64,000 bases of DNA from CAZMGV01 sp964565925 (GTDB lineage: Bacteria > JAGRBM01 > JAHCIT01). The notes beneath the pieces were generated by a model. The model did not search any database. It saw nothing but the letters and a program-made list of their open reading frames with translations, and had not been told where the DNA came from. The position numbers were made by a program, and so were the translations under genes. Where the stretch lies: positions 62,001-126,000 of the forward strand of contig CAZMGV010000008.1 of the NCBI GenBank assembly GCA_964565925.1. Reading direction: 5' to 3'. The number at the start of each line of letters is the position of its first letter. The first letter of the stretch is position 1. Of the stretch, positions 1 to 8,418 are shown one piece after another.

Positions 1-92
1 CGTCGGCGGTCAACCTGACCACCGCGGCTTCAGCGTCGGATGACGACGGCGATGGCGACGTGGACTGGATCTTCCAGGACGACGAAGGCTGA
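1..92 (+). CDS. C-terminal end of an unknown protein (partial)
   Basis: An open frame enters from the left edge (first full codon at base 3) and ends with TGA at 90-92. The visible 29 residues are Ala/Ser/Thr-rich and then strongly acidic, ending in a DWIFQDDEG tail. The stop lies 47 bp before the start of a Spy-like periplasmic protein, so the two may be co-transcribed. In related clusters such a position is often held by an anti-sigma or zinc-finger protein, but nothing visible here proves that. Confidence 0.5.
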   Translation, partial: SAVNLTTAASASDDDGDGDVDWIFQDDEG

Positions 93-139
93 GAAACTGT
101 TCCGGGCATTTGAGAATCTGACAACCCGAAGGACTTGAG

Positions 140-982
140 ATGAATCGCTTCCCCGACCGCACGGCCCTGCCGGCAACACTCCGCCAGTTCGCACTTGCAG
201 CCGCCTTCGCTCTGCCGTCGCTGGCGGTTGCGCAGACGCCGGCAAAACCGGCTGCTCCGGCGGCACCCGCTCCGGCCAGCCCCGCCGGCCCGGCCGTAAA
301 GGACACGGCTGCGTACGAATCCGAGCTTCCGAGCGGCGACGAGGAAGGCCGCAAGGGGAAATCCGACACCAGTGCGCTCCAGAAGGCGCTGACCAAGCTC
401 AACCTGAGCCGCGACCAGCGTCAGGAGATTCACAAGGTTATCGACACCGCCGACGACGAGCGGATCCGTATCAGCCGCCGGGCGAGCGCGGCGGCCGACG
501 ACGTCAAGAAACTGGTCCGCGAGAAGATCGGCGCCGTGCTGACCGACGAGCGCAAGGCGAAGGTCGGCCGGATCATCGACGAAGAACTCGACCGGGCGAA
601 GGAAGCCCGCAAGGAGTTGCGCGACGAGCGCCACGGCCGCAAGGGCAAGGCACCGGGCCAGGCCCGGGCGGCGCTCAAGTCTTTCCAGCATCTGAAAGAC
701 CGGGTGTTCAAGGAAATAAAGATGTCGGACGCCGAAGCCGAAAAGATGCTGACCGCGTTCGCCGAGATCCGCCAGGCCGGTCACACGGCGGCCGAAAAGA
801 TCCACGACGAGTTCGTGAAGCTGCGCGATGATACCAAGGCCAAAGTACTCGCTGTCCTGACCGCCGAGCAGCGGACCAAGTTCGAGCAGGACATCGACGG
901 GATCAAGAACGGCCCGAAGCCGGGCACGCCGCCCGTACCTGCGCCGGGTGTGCCGGCCGCACCGCCAGCTCCGGCGAAATAA
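140..982 (+). CDS. Spy/CpxP-like periplasmic protein (LTxxQ family)
   Basis: A 280-residue exported protein. Residues 1 to about 31 form a signal peptide (basic start, Ala/Leu core, cut near AVAQT), followed by a Pro/Ala linker. The rest is charged, helical and holds LTxxQ-like segments: LSRDQRQEI, VLTDERKAKV and VLTAEQRTKF. Two similar helical halves (about 75-150 and 175-250) suggest an internal duplication. Spy/CpxP proteins are periplasmic chaperones or stress and metal sensors; the exact role is inferred. A Pro-rich tail ends the protein. The ATG at 140 is chosen because it directly precedes the signal peptide, with AAGGA about 8 bases upstream. Confidence 0.72.
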   Translation: MNRFPDRTALPATLRQFALAAAFALPSLAVAQTPAKPAAPAAPAPASPAGPAVKDTAAYESELPSGDEEGRKGKSDTSALQKALTKLNLSRDQRQEIHKVIDTADDERIRISRRASAAADDVKKLVREKIGAVLTDERKAKVGRIIDEELDRAKEARKELRDERHGRKGKAPGQARAALKSFQHLKDRVFKEIKMSDAEAEKMLTAFAEIRQAGHTAAEKIHDEFVKLRDDTKAKVLAVLTAEQRTKFEQDIDGIKNGPKPGTPPVPAPGVPAAPPAPAK

Positions 983-1047
983 GCCGTTGCTGACCTGAAC
1001 CCGGTCCCTCTCCCTGCACGCCGTCATTCCGTGCTAGGATTCAGCTT

Positions 1048-1335
1048 ATGGATATTCTCTGCCCCGCCTGCGGCAAGCCCATCTCCGTCGCCGAACCGGT
1101 CGGCCGGAGAGAGACCTGCCCCAAATGCACGGCCGATCTCCATACCTGCCAGAACTGCAACCACTATGACCGGGGTTCCTACAACGACTGCCGCGAGCCG
1201 CAGGCCGACCGGGTCGTCGACAAGAACGTGTCAAACTTCTGCGACTACTTCTCGATCCGCACGACGGGCGGCAAGGCGGGTGTGGATCCCAAGACCAAGG
1301 CCAAGTCCGCACTCGACGGCCTGTTCAAGAAGTAG
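1048..1335 (+). CDS. Small zinc-ribbon-like protein with CDYF motif
   Basis: A 95-residue soluble protein with eight cysteines: CPAC (5-8), CPKC (24-27), CQNC (34-37), Cys48 in NDCREPQADRV, and Cys65 in FCDYF. The pairs suggest one or two bound zinc ions. The CxNCxHYDxxxYNxCREPQA...NFCDYF pattern is one I recognise from a conserved family of small uncharacterised proteins in deltaproteobacteria and relatives; no function is known to me. It lies 65 bp after the Spy-like gene and converges on the DUF547 gene, whose stop is only 3 bp away on the other strand. Confidence 0.75.
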   Translation: MDILCPACGKPISVAEPVGRRETCPKCTADLHTCQNCNHYDRGSYNDCREPQADRVVDKNVSNFCDYFSIRTTGGKAGVDPKTKAKSALDGLFKK

Positions 1336-1338
1336 CGC

Positions 1339-2166
1339 CTACTGCCGGTTCAGGTTCCAGTCGTAGTCGAGGTATTTCACCGTCCACTCCTTGCGGCTCT
1401 TCCAGGTTTCCAGGTTTTTGTCATTGAAATACTGGGCCGCGTAGTCGCCGATCCCGCCCGGCCGGTTGTTGCGTTTCAGCCAGCCCAGGAAGTCAGCCTC
1501 GTACCACTTGAAGATGGAAGAGAGGTAGAGCGTCCCCTCCTTCGGATCGAGCCGGTTCTCGCGGGCGTCGTTCAGGTAGCGCCGGGCGGCGGTGTCCAGC
1601 ATCTCGTTCAGCGTGTCGGCCTGCCAGGGTTCCCTGAACAGCTTGGGGCAGCTCTTGGAGGCGCAGTTGATGGCGAAGTGGATGCGCGGCTCGCCGAGCG
1701 GCCTGAGCAGGCCGGTCTCGATGTCTTCGAGTACCAGCGTGCGGTTGTCGGCGCGGAAATCCATCCGCTTGAAGAAGCCGTAGAAGATCTTGATGTCCTT
1801 CACGCTCTTGATCGGATACTTGTCGACCACCCCCTGCATGACGAGCGCGTTATAGGCGTTGGACCAGAAAGCCACCTTGTCGTTGAGGGTCTTGTACAGC
1901 TCGGGCTGGCTGGACGGGCCGTGGGTCGCCAGCGATTTGACGAAGGCGTCCAGGTCCGCGCGGCTCTTCTTGAGCGCCTCGTAGTTCACCTGCCCGTCAT
2001 CGTTCACCTGGGTTTTGAGCACCCGCTCCCAGGCGGCGCTGTCGAGCGGCCCGGTGTCTGACTTGCTGGCCGCTATCCCGGCCGCTTCGGCCCGGACTCC
2101 GGGGGGCACGACTGCCGGCAATGCGAGGGCCACAAAGGCGGCGACCCAGAAGTGTGTCAGTTTCAT
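1339..2166 (-). CDS. DUF547 domain exported protein
   Basis: A 275-residue exported protein. The ATG at 2166 is preferred over an upstream in-frame codon because AGGGAGC lies about 5 bases before it and a signal peptide follows at once (MKLTHFWVAAFVALALPAVV, cut near VRAEA). The body carries DUF547 signatures: an AFWSNAYNALVMQGVV segment and IHFAINCASKSCPKL with its conserved Cys residues. DUF547 proteins occur widely in bacteria and plants without an agreed function. The gene is convergent with the small Cys-rich gene and divergent from proS, with about 200 bp between the starts for both promoters. Confidence 0.82.
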   Translation of the reverse strand: MKLTHFWVAAFVALALPAVVPPGVRAEAAGIAASKSDTGPLDSAAWERVLKTQVNDDGQVNYEALKKSRADLDAFVKSLATHGPSSQPELYKTLNDKVAFWSNAYNALVMQGVVDKYPIKSVKDIKIFYGFFKRMDFRADNRTLVLEDIETGLLRPLGEPRIHFAINCASKSCPKLFREPWQADTLNEMLDTAARRYLNDARENRLDPKEGTLYLSSIFKWYEADFLGWLKRNNRPGGIGDYAAQYFNDKNLETWKSRKEWTVKYLDYDWNLNRQ

Positions 2167-2363
2167 ACGGGCTCCCTGCTGTGGAGGTATTGTGGACTCA
2201 CGAACCGGTATACGCACGACCCAGGTCTACCGGTCCGGTTGCCAGCCCCGGCAGGTCCGGTTACAAAGGGCCTCCGCCGCGCGGGATGCCCCGGTTCCCC
2301 TGAGCCGGTTCCTTTAAGTCAGGCGCGCGGCGAATCCATTACAGAACAGCTGGTTAAGACCCC

Positions 2364-4079
2364 GTGAGACAGACCCTCTACCACCTCCCCACCCTCCGCG
2401 AAGACCCCACCGACGCCGAGCTTATTTCGCACAAGCTGATGCTTCGGGCCGGACTCATCCGCAAGCTCGCCGCCGGTATCTACGACTACATGCCGCTCGG
2501 CCTGCGCGCGCTGCGCCGGGTGGAGAAGATCGTCCGCGAGGAGATGGACCGTGCGGGCTGTCTCGAAGTGTGGCTGCCCAACGTGGTACCGGCCGAGCTG
2601 TGGCAGGAGTCCGGCCGCTGGGCGAAATACGGCAAGGAACTGCTGCGCATCAAGGACCGGCACGACCGCGAGTTCTGCCTTGGCCCCACGCACGAGGAAG
2701 CGATCGTCGATCTCGTCCGGCAGGACCTGCGAAGCTACCGCGAACTGCCCAAGAATTTCTACCAGATCAGCACCAAGTTCCGCGACGAGGTGCGGCCCCG
2801 GTTCGGCCTCATGCGCGGCCGCGAGTTCCTGATGAAGGACGGCTATTCGTTCCACGCGAACTACGAGGATCTGGACCGCGAATACGAGAACATGCGCGGA
2901 GCCTATACCCGGGTGTTCGAGCGCAGCGGTCTCAACTTCCGCGTCGTCGAAGCCGACACCGGCTCGATCGGCGGGTCGTCGTCGCACGAGTTCACCGTGC
3001 TGGCCGACGCGGGCGAAGACGCCATCGCGTCGTGCAACAGCTGCAACTACACGGCGAACCTTGAAAAAGCCGAGGCCCGCGCCACGGACCCTGCCCCCGG
3101 CACGCCCCAGAAGGCCAAACCGGAAGAGGTCCACACACCCGGCCTCAAATCGGTCGAGGAAGTGGCCGCGTTCCTCAAGATGACACCGCACAACAAGATC
3201 AAGACCATGATCTACGAGTCGGACATGGGTCCGGTCGTGGCGCTCGTCCGGGGCGACGACACGGTGAACGAGATCAAGCTCAAGAACGCCTGCAAGGCCG
3301 ACTGGGTTCTGCTGGCCAGCGACGCCGTCGTGAAGGAACTGACGGGCGCTCCGCCGGGCTTCGCCGGTCCCGTGAGTCTCAAGAAACCCGCGCCGATCTA
3401 TGCCGACTTCACGGTCAAGACGCTGGTGGACGCCGGTTGCGGTGCGAACAGGGAAGATTACCACCTGGTGGGCGTGAACCCCGGCCGGGACTTCGAACCG
3501 ACCGCCTATGTGGAACTGCGGACCGTGAAAGCCGGGGACTCCTGCCCCCGTTGCGCCAGCGGCAAGATGGATCTGCTGCGCGGTATCGAAGTGGGTCACA
3601 TCTTCAAGCTCGGCACCCGGTATTCGGAGCCGATGAAGCTGGGCTACCTGGCCGAAAATGGCGACCGCCACACGGTCATCATGGGCACCTACGGCATCGG
3701 CGTCAGCCGTACGCTGCAGGCCGCCGTCGAGCAGAACCACGACAAGGACGGGATCATCTTCCCGGCCGGAATCGCGCCGTTCGATGTCCATCTGGTCTGT
3801 GTGAACGCCAATCAGCCCGAAGTGGTCCAGGCCTCCGACCGGATTTACGAACTTCTGCGGAAACTGGGCGTCGAGGTCCTCTACGACGACCGCGACGAGC
3901 GGCCCGGCATCAAGTTCAAGGACGCCGACCTGCTGGGGCTGCCCGTCCGCCTGAGCGTAGGCGCCAAGGGGCTCAAGGACGGAAATGTCGAGTTCCGGGA
4001 CCGGAAGACCGGAAAGACCGACCCGGTCGCGCTTGCACAGGTCGAGGAGTTCGTGAAAACTCGTCTTGTACGGCAGTAA
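2364..4079 (+). CDS. proS: Prolyl-tRNA synthetase
   Basis: Charges tRNA-Pro with proline in the cytoplasm. At 571 residues it has the long bacterial ProRS layout, with an editing (INS) domain inserted between the class II motifs 2 and 3. Visible hallmarks: the N-terminal ELISHKLMLRAGLIRKLAAG block, the class II region FGLMRGREFLMKDGYSFH, the linker cysteines CNSCNY and CPRC, and motif 3 GTYGIGVSRTLQAAVEQNHD. The C-terminal anticodon-binding domain follows (VHLVCVNANQP onward). The start is GTG at 2364, fixed by the typical N-terminus; the ribosome site is weak. Only 2 bp separate its stop from the next gene. Confidence 0.95.
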   Translation: MRQTLYHLPTLREDPTDAELISHKLMLRAGLIRKLAAGIYDYMPLGLRALRRVEKIVREEMDRAGCLEVWLPNVVPAELWQESGRWAKYGKELLRIKDRHDREFCLGPTHEEAIVDLVRQDLRSYRELPKNFYQISTKFRDEVRPRFGLMRGREFLMKDGYSFHANYEDLDREYENMRGAYTRVFERSGLNFRVVEADTGSIGGSSSHEFTVLADAGEDAIASCNSCNYTANLEKAEARATDPAPGTPQKAKPEEVHTPGLKSVEEVAAFLKMTPHNKIKTMIYESDMGPVVALVRGDDTVNEIKLKNACKADWVLLASDAVVKELTGAPPGFAGPVSLKKPAPIYADFTVKTLVDAGCGANREDYHLVGVNPGRDFEPTAYVELRTVKAGDSCPRCASGKMDLLRGIEVGHIFKLGTRYSEPMKLGYLAENGDRHTVIMGTYGIGVSRTLQAAVEQNHDKDGIIFPAGIAPFDVHLVCVNANQPEVVQASDRIYELLRKLGVEVLYDDRDERPGIKFKDADLLGLPVRLSVGAKGLKDGNVEFRDRKTGKTDPVALAQVEEFVKTRLVRQ

Positions 4080-4081
4080 GA

Positions 4082-5395
4082 ATGTCTAAAGATATTACCG
4101 TGGACGATCAGGGAGCGCTTCAGCTCTCCCCCGAGACCCTGGAGCGGCTGAACCTGGAACCGGGTCAGACGATCCGGATTCTCTTTGAGGGCGAGAACAC
4201 CCTCGGCCTGCTCACGGCCAGAGGCGCCGTCCGGGACATGCCCGAAGGCGTCCCCCTGTTCATGGGCTCTCTGACGAACATGCCCATTGCGGACGTGTTC
4301 AGCTTCCTGACCATGATCGCCCGAAGCGGAGTCCTGCGCATTTTCACCGAAGGCTACGAGAAGGCCATTTATTTCAGGTCCGGCGAGATCATCTTCGCCG
4401 TCAGCACGCACCCCGAATCGAAACTGGGCGTATTTCTCCTGAACCGCGGCATCATCGACAAGCGCCAGCTCCGTGAAGTGGAGAAGGACTACAACGAGGA
4501 GAAGCGGTTCGGAAAACTGCTCGTTGAAAAGGGAATCCTGACGACCCAGCAGCTGTGGGACGCCGTCCGTTCGCAGATCGAGGAGATCGTGTACTCCCTC
4601 TTCACGCTGGAGGCCGGCGACTTCCTGTTTGTCGAAGGAGATAATTTCCTGTCGGAGGATCTGGCCGGATTCTCCCTTTCGTCGCAGAACCTGCTCATGG
4701 AAGGCATCCGCCGGACCGACGAATGGGCGGTCATCAACGAGGAACTGCCCGACGAAAACGCCGTCCCCACTCTCGTCGAACCCCAGCCGTCGGTACTGCC
4801 CGAGACCGAGAGCGCCCGGCGCGTGCTGCCGCTCGTGGACGGGCGGCGTTCGATCAAGCTGCTCGTGAAGCTGTCCAAGCTCGGCGATTTCGAAGGCAAG
4901 CGCAGTCTCTATGAACTTCGCAAGTCGAAGCATATCCGGATCGCCCGCGAAGAAACCGGCCCCAAGCAGAACCGCGACTATCAGGCCGAGTCCCGGGCGA
5001 TTATCGACCGGCAGAACGCCCTGCTCCGGCATATCTACGCCGAACTGAAAGCGAGAAACGTTTCGTTCGGGCTGGAAACCTCGCTCGACAGCTTCCTGAA
5101 GGAACTCGCCTTGTCCCGTTTTGCCGAAGTGCTTAAAGGTGCAGCGCTCAACGCGAAAGGCGAACTCAATCTGGAAGGGCTGCTGGCGAACCAGTCCGCC
5201 GGCCCGCAGAGCGGCCAGCGGGCGCTGGCCATCGAGGGATTGAGCGAACTGCTCAACTTCGAACTGCTCCAGGACGCCATGCGTGAGTTCACAAACTACG
5301 CGATCTTCACGATCCGCAACTCCTGCCCGGACAATATTGGCGAAGAGATCGTCAAGGGAATCCGCGAACTTCAGGGCGCGCCCGGCGCAAAATGA
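4082..5395 (+). CDS. DUF4388 protein with AbrB-like N-terminus
   Basis: A 437-residue cytoplasmic protein. Residues 1-45 (ITVDDQGALQLSPETLERLNLEPG...) look like a SpoVT/AbrB-type swapped-hairpin element. A DUF4388 (PATAN-like) region follows: VPLFMGSLTNMPIADVFSFL, SGVLRIFTEG, KAIYFRSGEIIFA, then LGVFLLNRGIIDKRQL, FGKLLVEKGILTTQQLWDAV and VYSLFTLEAGDFLF. The C-terminal half is helical with no recognised enzyme motif. DUF4388 proteins are linked to signalling, motility or predation in deltaproteobacteria, but the role here is unknown. The ATG at 4082 sits 2 bp after the proS stop and the gene overlaps pyrF through ATGA, so translation is probably coupled. Confidence 0.8.
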   Translation: MSKDITVDDQGALQLSPETLERLNLEPGQTIRILFEGENTLGLLTARGAVRDMPEGVPLFMGSLTNMPIADVFSFLTMIARSGVLRIFTEGYEKAIYFRSGEIIFAVSTHPESKLGVFLLNRGIIDKRQLREVEKDYNEEKRFGKLLVEKGILTTQQLWDAVRSQIEEIVYSLFTLEAGDFLFVEGDNFLSEDLAGFSLSSQNLLMEGIRRTDEWAVINEELPDENAVPTLVEPQPSVLPETESARRVLPLVDGRRSIKLLVKLSKLGDFEGKRSLYELRKSKHIRIAREETGPKQNRDYQAESRAIIDRQNALLRHIYAELKARNVSFGLETSLDSFLKELALSRFAEVLKGAALNAKGELNLEGLLANQSAGPQSGQRALAIEGLSELLNFELLQDAMREFTNYAIFTIRNSCPDNIGEEIVKGIRELQGAPGAK

Positions 5396-6141
5396 CCGGA
5401 CGAACCCGGACGGATAACAACACAGTGCCAAACGAACTTCCACGCCTCTGGATAGCGGCCGACGTTTCGGGCCGCGACGAGTTCGACCGCCTGGCGGCCG
5501 ACATGACGGCGGCCGGCTGCGGCATCAAGATCGGCCTCGAGGCCTACACGGCGTTCGGCAACGGCCTCGTGACGTCGGTGGTGAAAAACGGCGGACGGGT
5601 ATTTCTGGATCTCAAGTTTCACGACATCCCCAATACTGTCGAAAAAGCCTGCGCCAACGTGGCGGTGCTGGGTGCGTCGCTGACCAACGTGCATGCGCTG
5701 GGCGGGCCGAAGATGATCGCCGGTGCACGCAAGTCGCTGGAGGCGGCCGGAGCGAACCGGCCACTGCTGCTTGCCGTAACAATCCTTACCAGCCACAGCG
5801 CCGAAGAGGTCCGGACCGTGGGGCTTAACGGTACTCCCGAGGAACTGGTCCCCCGGCTGGCGAAGATGAGCATGGACGCAGGCGCAGACGGTGTGGTCTG
5901 CTCCCCGCAGGAAGCCGCCGCCGTACGCAAGGCCACCCGGCCCGATTTCCTGATCGTGACGCCGGGTGTCCGGCCTGCGGGCGCCGACCTGAACGACCAG
6001 CAGCGGATCGCCACACCGACGGATGCGATAAAAAACGGCGCAACGCACCTCGTGGTGGGCCGCCCGGTCACCGGCGCCAACGACCGCCGCGCCGCCGCCC
6101 TGAACATACTGGCCGAAATCCGGTCGGCACTGGGGAACTGA
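5392..6141 (+). CDS. pyrF: Orotidine 5'-phosphate decarboxylase
   Basis: Converts OMP to UMP, the last step of de novo pyrimidine synthesis. The class-defining FLDLKFHDIPNTV motif holds the catalytic Asp-x-Lys-x-x-Asp set. Substrate-binding segments include IKIGLEAYTAFG, LTNVHALGG, GADGVVCSPQEA, VTPGVRPAG and the phosphate-binding VVGRPVTGA near the C-terminus. At 249 residues the length is normal. The ATG at 5392 overlaps the upstream stop (ATGA); a GTG at 5425 would give a shorter start closer to family consensus. anmK follows after 1 bp. Confidence 0.93.
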   Translation: MTGRTRTDNNTVPNELPRLWIAADVSGRDEFDRLAADMTAAGCGIKIGLEAYTAFGNGLVTSVVKNGGRVFLDLKFHDIPNTVEKACANVAVLGASLTNVHALGGPKMIAGARKSLEAAGANRPLLLAVTILTSHSAEEVRTVGLNGTPEELVPRLAKMSMDAGADGVVCSPQEAAAVRKATRPDFLIVTPGVRPAGADLNDQQRIATPTDAIKNGATHLVVGRPVTGANDRRAAALNILAEIRSALGN

Positions 6142-6142
6142 C

Positions 6143-7315
6143 ATGGCCACGATTACCGGCCTCGGCATGATGAGTGGAACCTCCGCCGACGGCATCGACG
6201 CGGTCGTGGTGAAATTCCGCGGCGGCGGGAAACCTTCCGTCGGCGAACGGGTCTCGCTCCACTACCCCGACGCCCTCTCCAGGGAACTCCGGGCGCTCGC
6301 GACCGCCGACACCTTCAGCGTCGACCGCATCGGTGCACTCGCCGTGGAACTCGGCGTGATGCATGCGAAACTCGCGGGCGACGCCATCAAGAAGACCAAG
6401 GCCAAACCGGATTTCATCGCCCTGCATGGCCAGACGATCCGGCACCGGCCCGAAAACGGGTTTACCTGGCAGCTCATCGACCCTACCCCGGTCACCGAAG
6501 CCACCGGCCTCACGGTGGTGTCCGATTTCCGCTGCGCCGACGTGGCGGCCGGCGGTGAAGGGGCCCCGCTCGTTCCCTACGCGCACCGCTTCCTGTTTGA
6601 AAAGCCCAGACAGTGGACCGCCGTCGTGAATATCGGCGGGATCGCCAACGTGACCTTCCTGCCGCCCAAAAACTCAAAAGACGTCATCACCGGGTTCGAT
6701 ACCGGCCCCGGAAACCTGCTGATCGATGCCTGGGTCCAGAAGCACACCGGCAAGGCGTATGACGACGGCGGCAAGATCGCCCGCAAGGGCACGCCTCAGC
6801 CGGAAGGCCGTGAGTGGCTGAAAGCAGAGCGTTACTTCGAAGAACCGCCCCCCAAGTCCACCGGCCGTGAACTGTTCGCGGGGGCGTTCCTCAAGCGGAT
6901 TGAACCGGAACTCAAAAAAATGGCGTTCGAAGACGCCGTGGCGACGCTGACCATGTTCACGGCCGGGACGATCGCGGACCAGCTGCTCCGCTGGGTACCG
7001 GCCGAGCCCGGAAACATAATTGTCTGCGGAGGCGGCGCGCTCAACTCCACGCTCGTCTGGGCGCTGCAGCAGATTCTGCCCGAAATCCCCGTCACCACAT
7101 CGGACCGGCACGGCGTCGATCCGCAGGCGGTCGAAGGCGCCTGTTTCGCCGTTATGGGGTATGAAACCTTGCGGGGGCGGCCCTCCAATGTCCCCTCCGT
7201 CACCGGCGCCTCCCGCCCGCTTGTACTGGGCCGGATTTCACCGGGTGAAAACTACCTTAAAATTACCCGCGCCCTCGCGGCCGGCGGAACCAATCGGCTA
7301 AAGTCCCGGCCATGA
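6143..7315 (+). CDS. anmK: Anhydro-N-acetylmuramic acid kinase
   Basis: Phosphorylates and hydrolyses 1,6-anhydro-MurNAc to MurNAc-6-phosphate during peptidoglycan recycling. The N-terminus GLGMMSGTSADGIDAVVV is the AnmK signature, followed by FIALHGQTIRHRP, the phosphate and sugar loop VNIGGIANVTFLP, FDTGPGNLLIDAW, the ATP-side ICGGGALNSTL and GVDPQAVEGACFAVMG. Length 390 is slightly over the usual 370 or so. ATG follows the pyrF stop by 1 bp. The stop overlaps the start of the nucleotidyltransferase gene (ATGA), placing a cell-wall recycling kinase directly before a sugar nucleotide enzyme. Confidence 0.93.
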   Translation: MATITGLGMMSGTSADGIDAVVVKFRGGGKPSVGERVSLHYPDALSRELRALATADTFSVDRIGALAVELGVMHAKLAGDAIKKTKAKPDFIALHGQTIRHRPENGFTWQLIDPTPVTEATGLTVVSDFRCADVAAGGEGAPLVPYAHRFLFEKPRQWTAVVNIGGIANVTFLPPKNSKDVITGFDTGPGNLLIDAWVQKHTGKAYDDGGKIARKGTPQPEGREWLKAERYFEEPPPKSTGRELFAGAFLKRIEPELKKMAFEDAVATLTMFTAGTIADQLLRWVPAEPGNIIVCGGGALNSTLVWALQQILPEIPVTTSDRHGVDPQAVEGACFAVMGYETLRGRPSNVPSVTGASRPLVLGRISPGENYLKITRALAAGGTNRLKSRP

Positions 7316-8388
7316 ACGCCCTTATACTGGCAGCCGGGCTCGGCACGCGGCTCAGACCGCTTACAGACCAGCTGCCCAAGCCGCTGGTCCCGGTGCTCAA
7401 CCAGCCGCTCATCGACATCGCCATCGAGTGGCTGAAGCTTCAGGGCGCCTCGCGGTTTGTCGTCAATACGCACTACAAGGCCGATCTGCTCCGGGGGCAT
7501 CTGAACCGCCGCGCGATGGTCGACCGGCTCGACATCACCGAGAGCCACGAACCGGAGATCCTCGGCACCGGCGGCGCGATCAAGAAGGTTCTGCCGGGCG
7601 TGACCGGCGATTTTCTGGTGCTGTGGAACTCCGACATCCTGTTCGCTCCGGAACTGGGGCCGGTCATCAAGGAACATCTGGAGACTCGCGCGCTGGCGAC
7701 TCTGGTCCTGAAACGGAAAGACGTCGCCCGGTTCGGCGGTTTTACCCGGGACCCGGACGGCCGAATCACGTCGTACCTGGCACCGGGACCCGAGAGCCCA
7801 CCCCTGCACGCGGGCATGTATACGGGCGTGATGATTGTGAATCCGGAGATCTCCGAATATTTCCCGGACCGGGACGAGTTCTGCATCATCAAGGACGTGG
7901 TCCGCCCCCTGATCGCGAAAGGCGGCCGCGTGCGCGGCGTCTTTACCGACGAGACCTGGAACGACCTCGGCAATCCGCTGGCCTACTTCAAGACGAACTT
8001 CGACGAACTGATGCTGCTGGAAAGCGGCCCCGACACGCTCAGCCGTTTCCTGAGAAACCTGATCGAACGGCGCGGCTACGAGAACCGCGGCGGCGGATTC
8101 TGGGCGATCCCCGGCCAGAAGCAGGTGCCCGCCCAGGGACCGGCCCTGGTCGGACCGGATGTCATCTGCGGACGCGATGTGGCGCTCGGCGAGCGGGTGA
8201 TTATCGGCCCCGACGCCAAACTCTACGGCGTCGGCCTGCTGGAAGATTCGATCGTGTGGCCGGGTGTCGAGGCGGTGCTTCGCTCGCCATCTGGCGGGCG
8301 CAAGGTTCAGGACCGGATTTTTACGGGGAACGGATTCTTTGCCGTACCGGGTCTTCGCGAAGATATTCCGCAGCTGCCGCCCGCCTGA
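7312..8388 (+). CDS. Sugar-phosphate nucleotidyltransferase (ManC/MurU-like)
   Basis: A 358-residue NTP-transferase. The N-terminus NALILAAGLGTRLRPLTDQL is the nucleotide-binding GxGTRLxPLT loop, followed by PKPLVPVLNQPLI, ILGTGGAIKKVLP and the metal-binding NSDILF. The last 90 or so residues carry hexapeptide-like repeats (GPDVICGRDVALGERVIIGP), as in GDP-mannose pyrophosphorylase-type enzymes. Candidate products are NDP-mannose, NDP-glucose or, given the ATGA overlap with anmK, UDP-MurNAc in a MurU-like recycling route. MurU proper is much shorter and lacks a beta-helix tail, so substrate assignment stays open. Confidence 0.8.
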   Translation: MNALILAAGLGTRLRPLTDQLPKPLVPVLNQPLIDIAIEWLKLQGASRFVVNTHYKADLLRGHLNRRAMVDRLDITESHEPEILGTGGAIKKVLPGVTGDFLVLWNSDILFAPELGPVIKEHLETRALATLVLKRKDVARFGGFTRDPDGRITSYLAPGPESPPLHAGMYTGVMIVNPEISEYFPDRDEFCIIKDVVRPLIAKGGRVRGVFTDETWNDLGNPLAYFKTNFDELMLLESGPDTLSRFLRNLIERRGYENRGGGFWAIPGQKQVPAQGPALVGPDVICGRDVALGERVIIGPDAKLYGVGLLEDSIVWPGVEAVLRSPSGGRKVQDRIFTGNGFFAVPGLREDIPQLPPA

Positions 8389-8394
8389 TCTTTG

Positions 8395-8409
8395 GGCCGG
8401 TCTCCGGCC
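8395..8409. terminator. Short hairpin between convergent genes
   Basis: GGCCGG and CCGGCC arms enclose a 3-base loop in the 30-bp gap between two convergent genes. It could end transcription from both sides, but no T-tract follows on either strand, so the call is weak. Confidence 0.3.
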
Positions 8410-8418
8410 TGACCGGAA

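Noticed and set aside
2319..5443. Long - strand open frames opposite proS and the DUF4388 gene
   Set aside because: They mirror real + strand genes with strong family motifs; such frames arise from high GC and have Arg/Val/Asp-rich, motif-free products.
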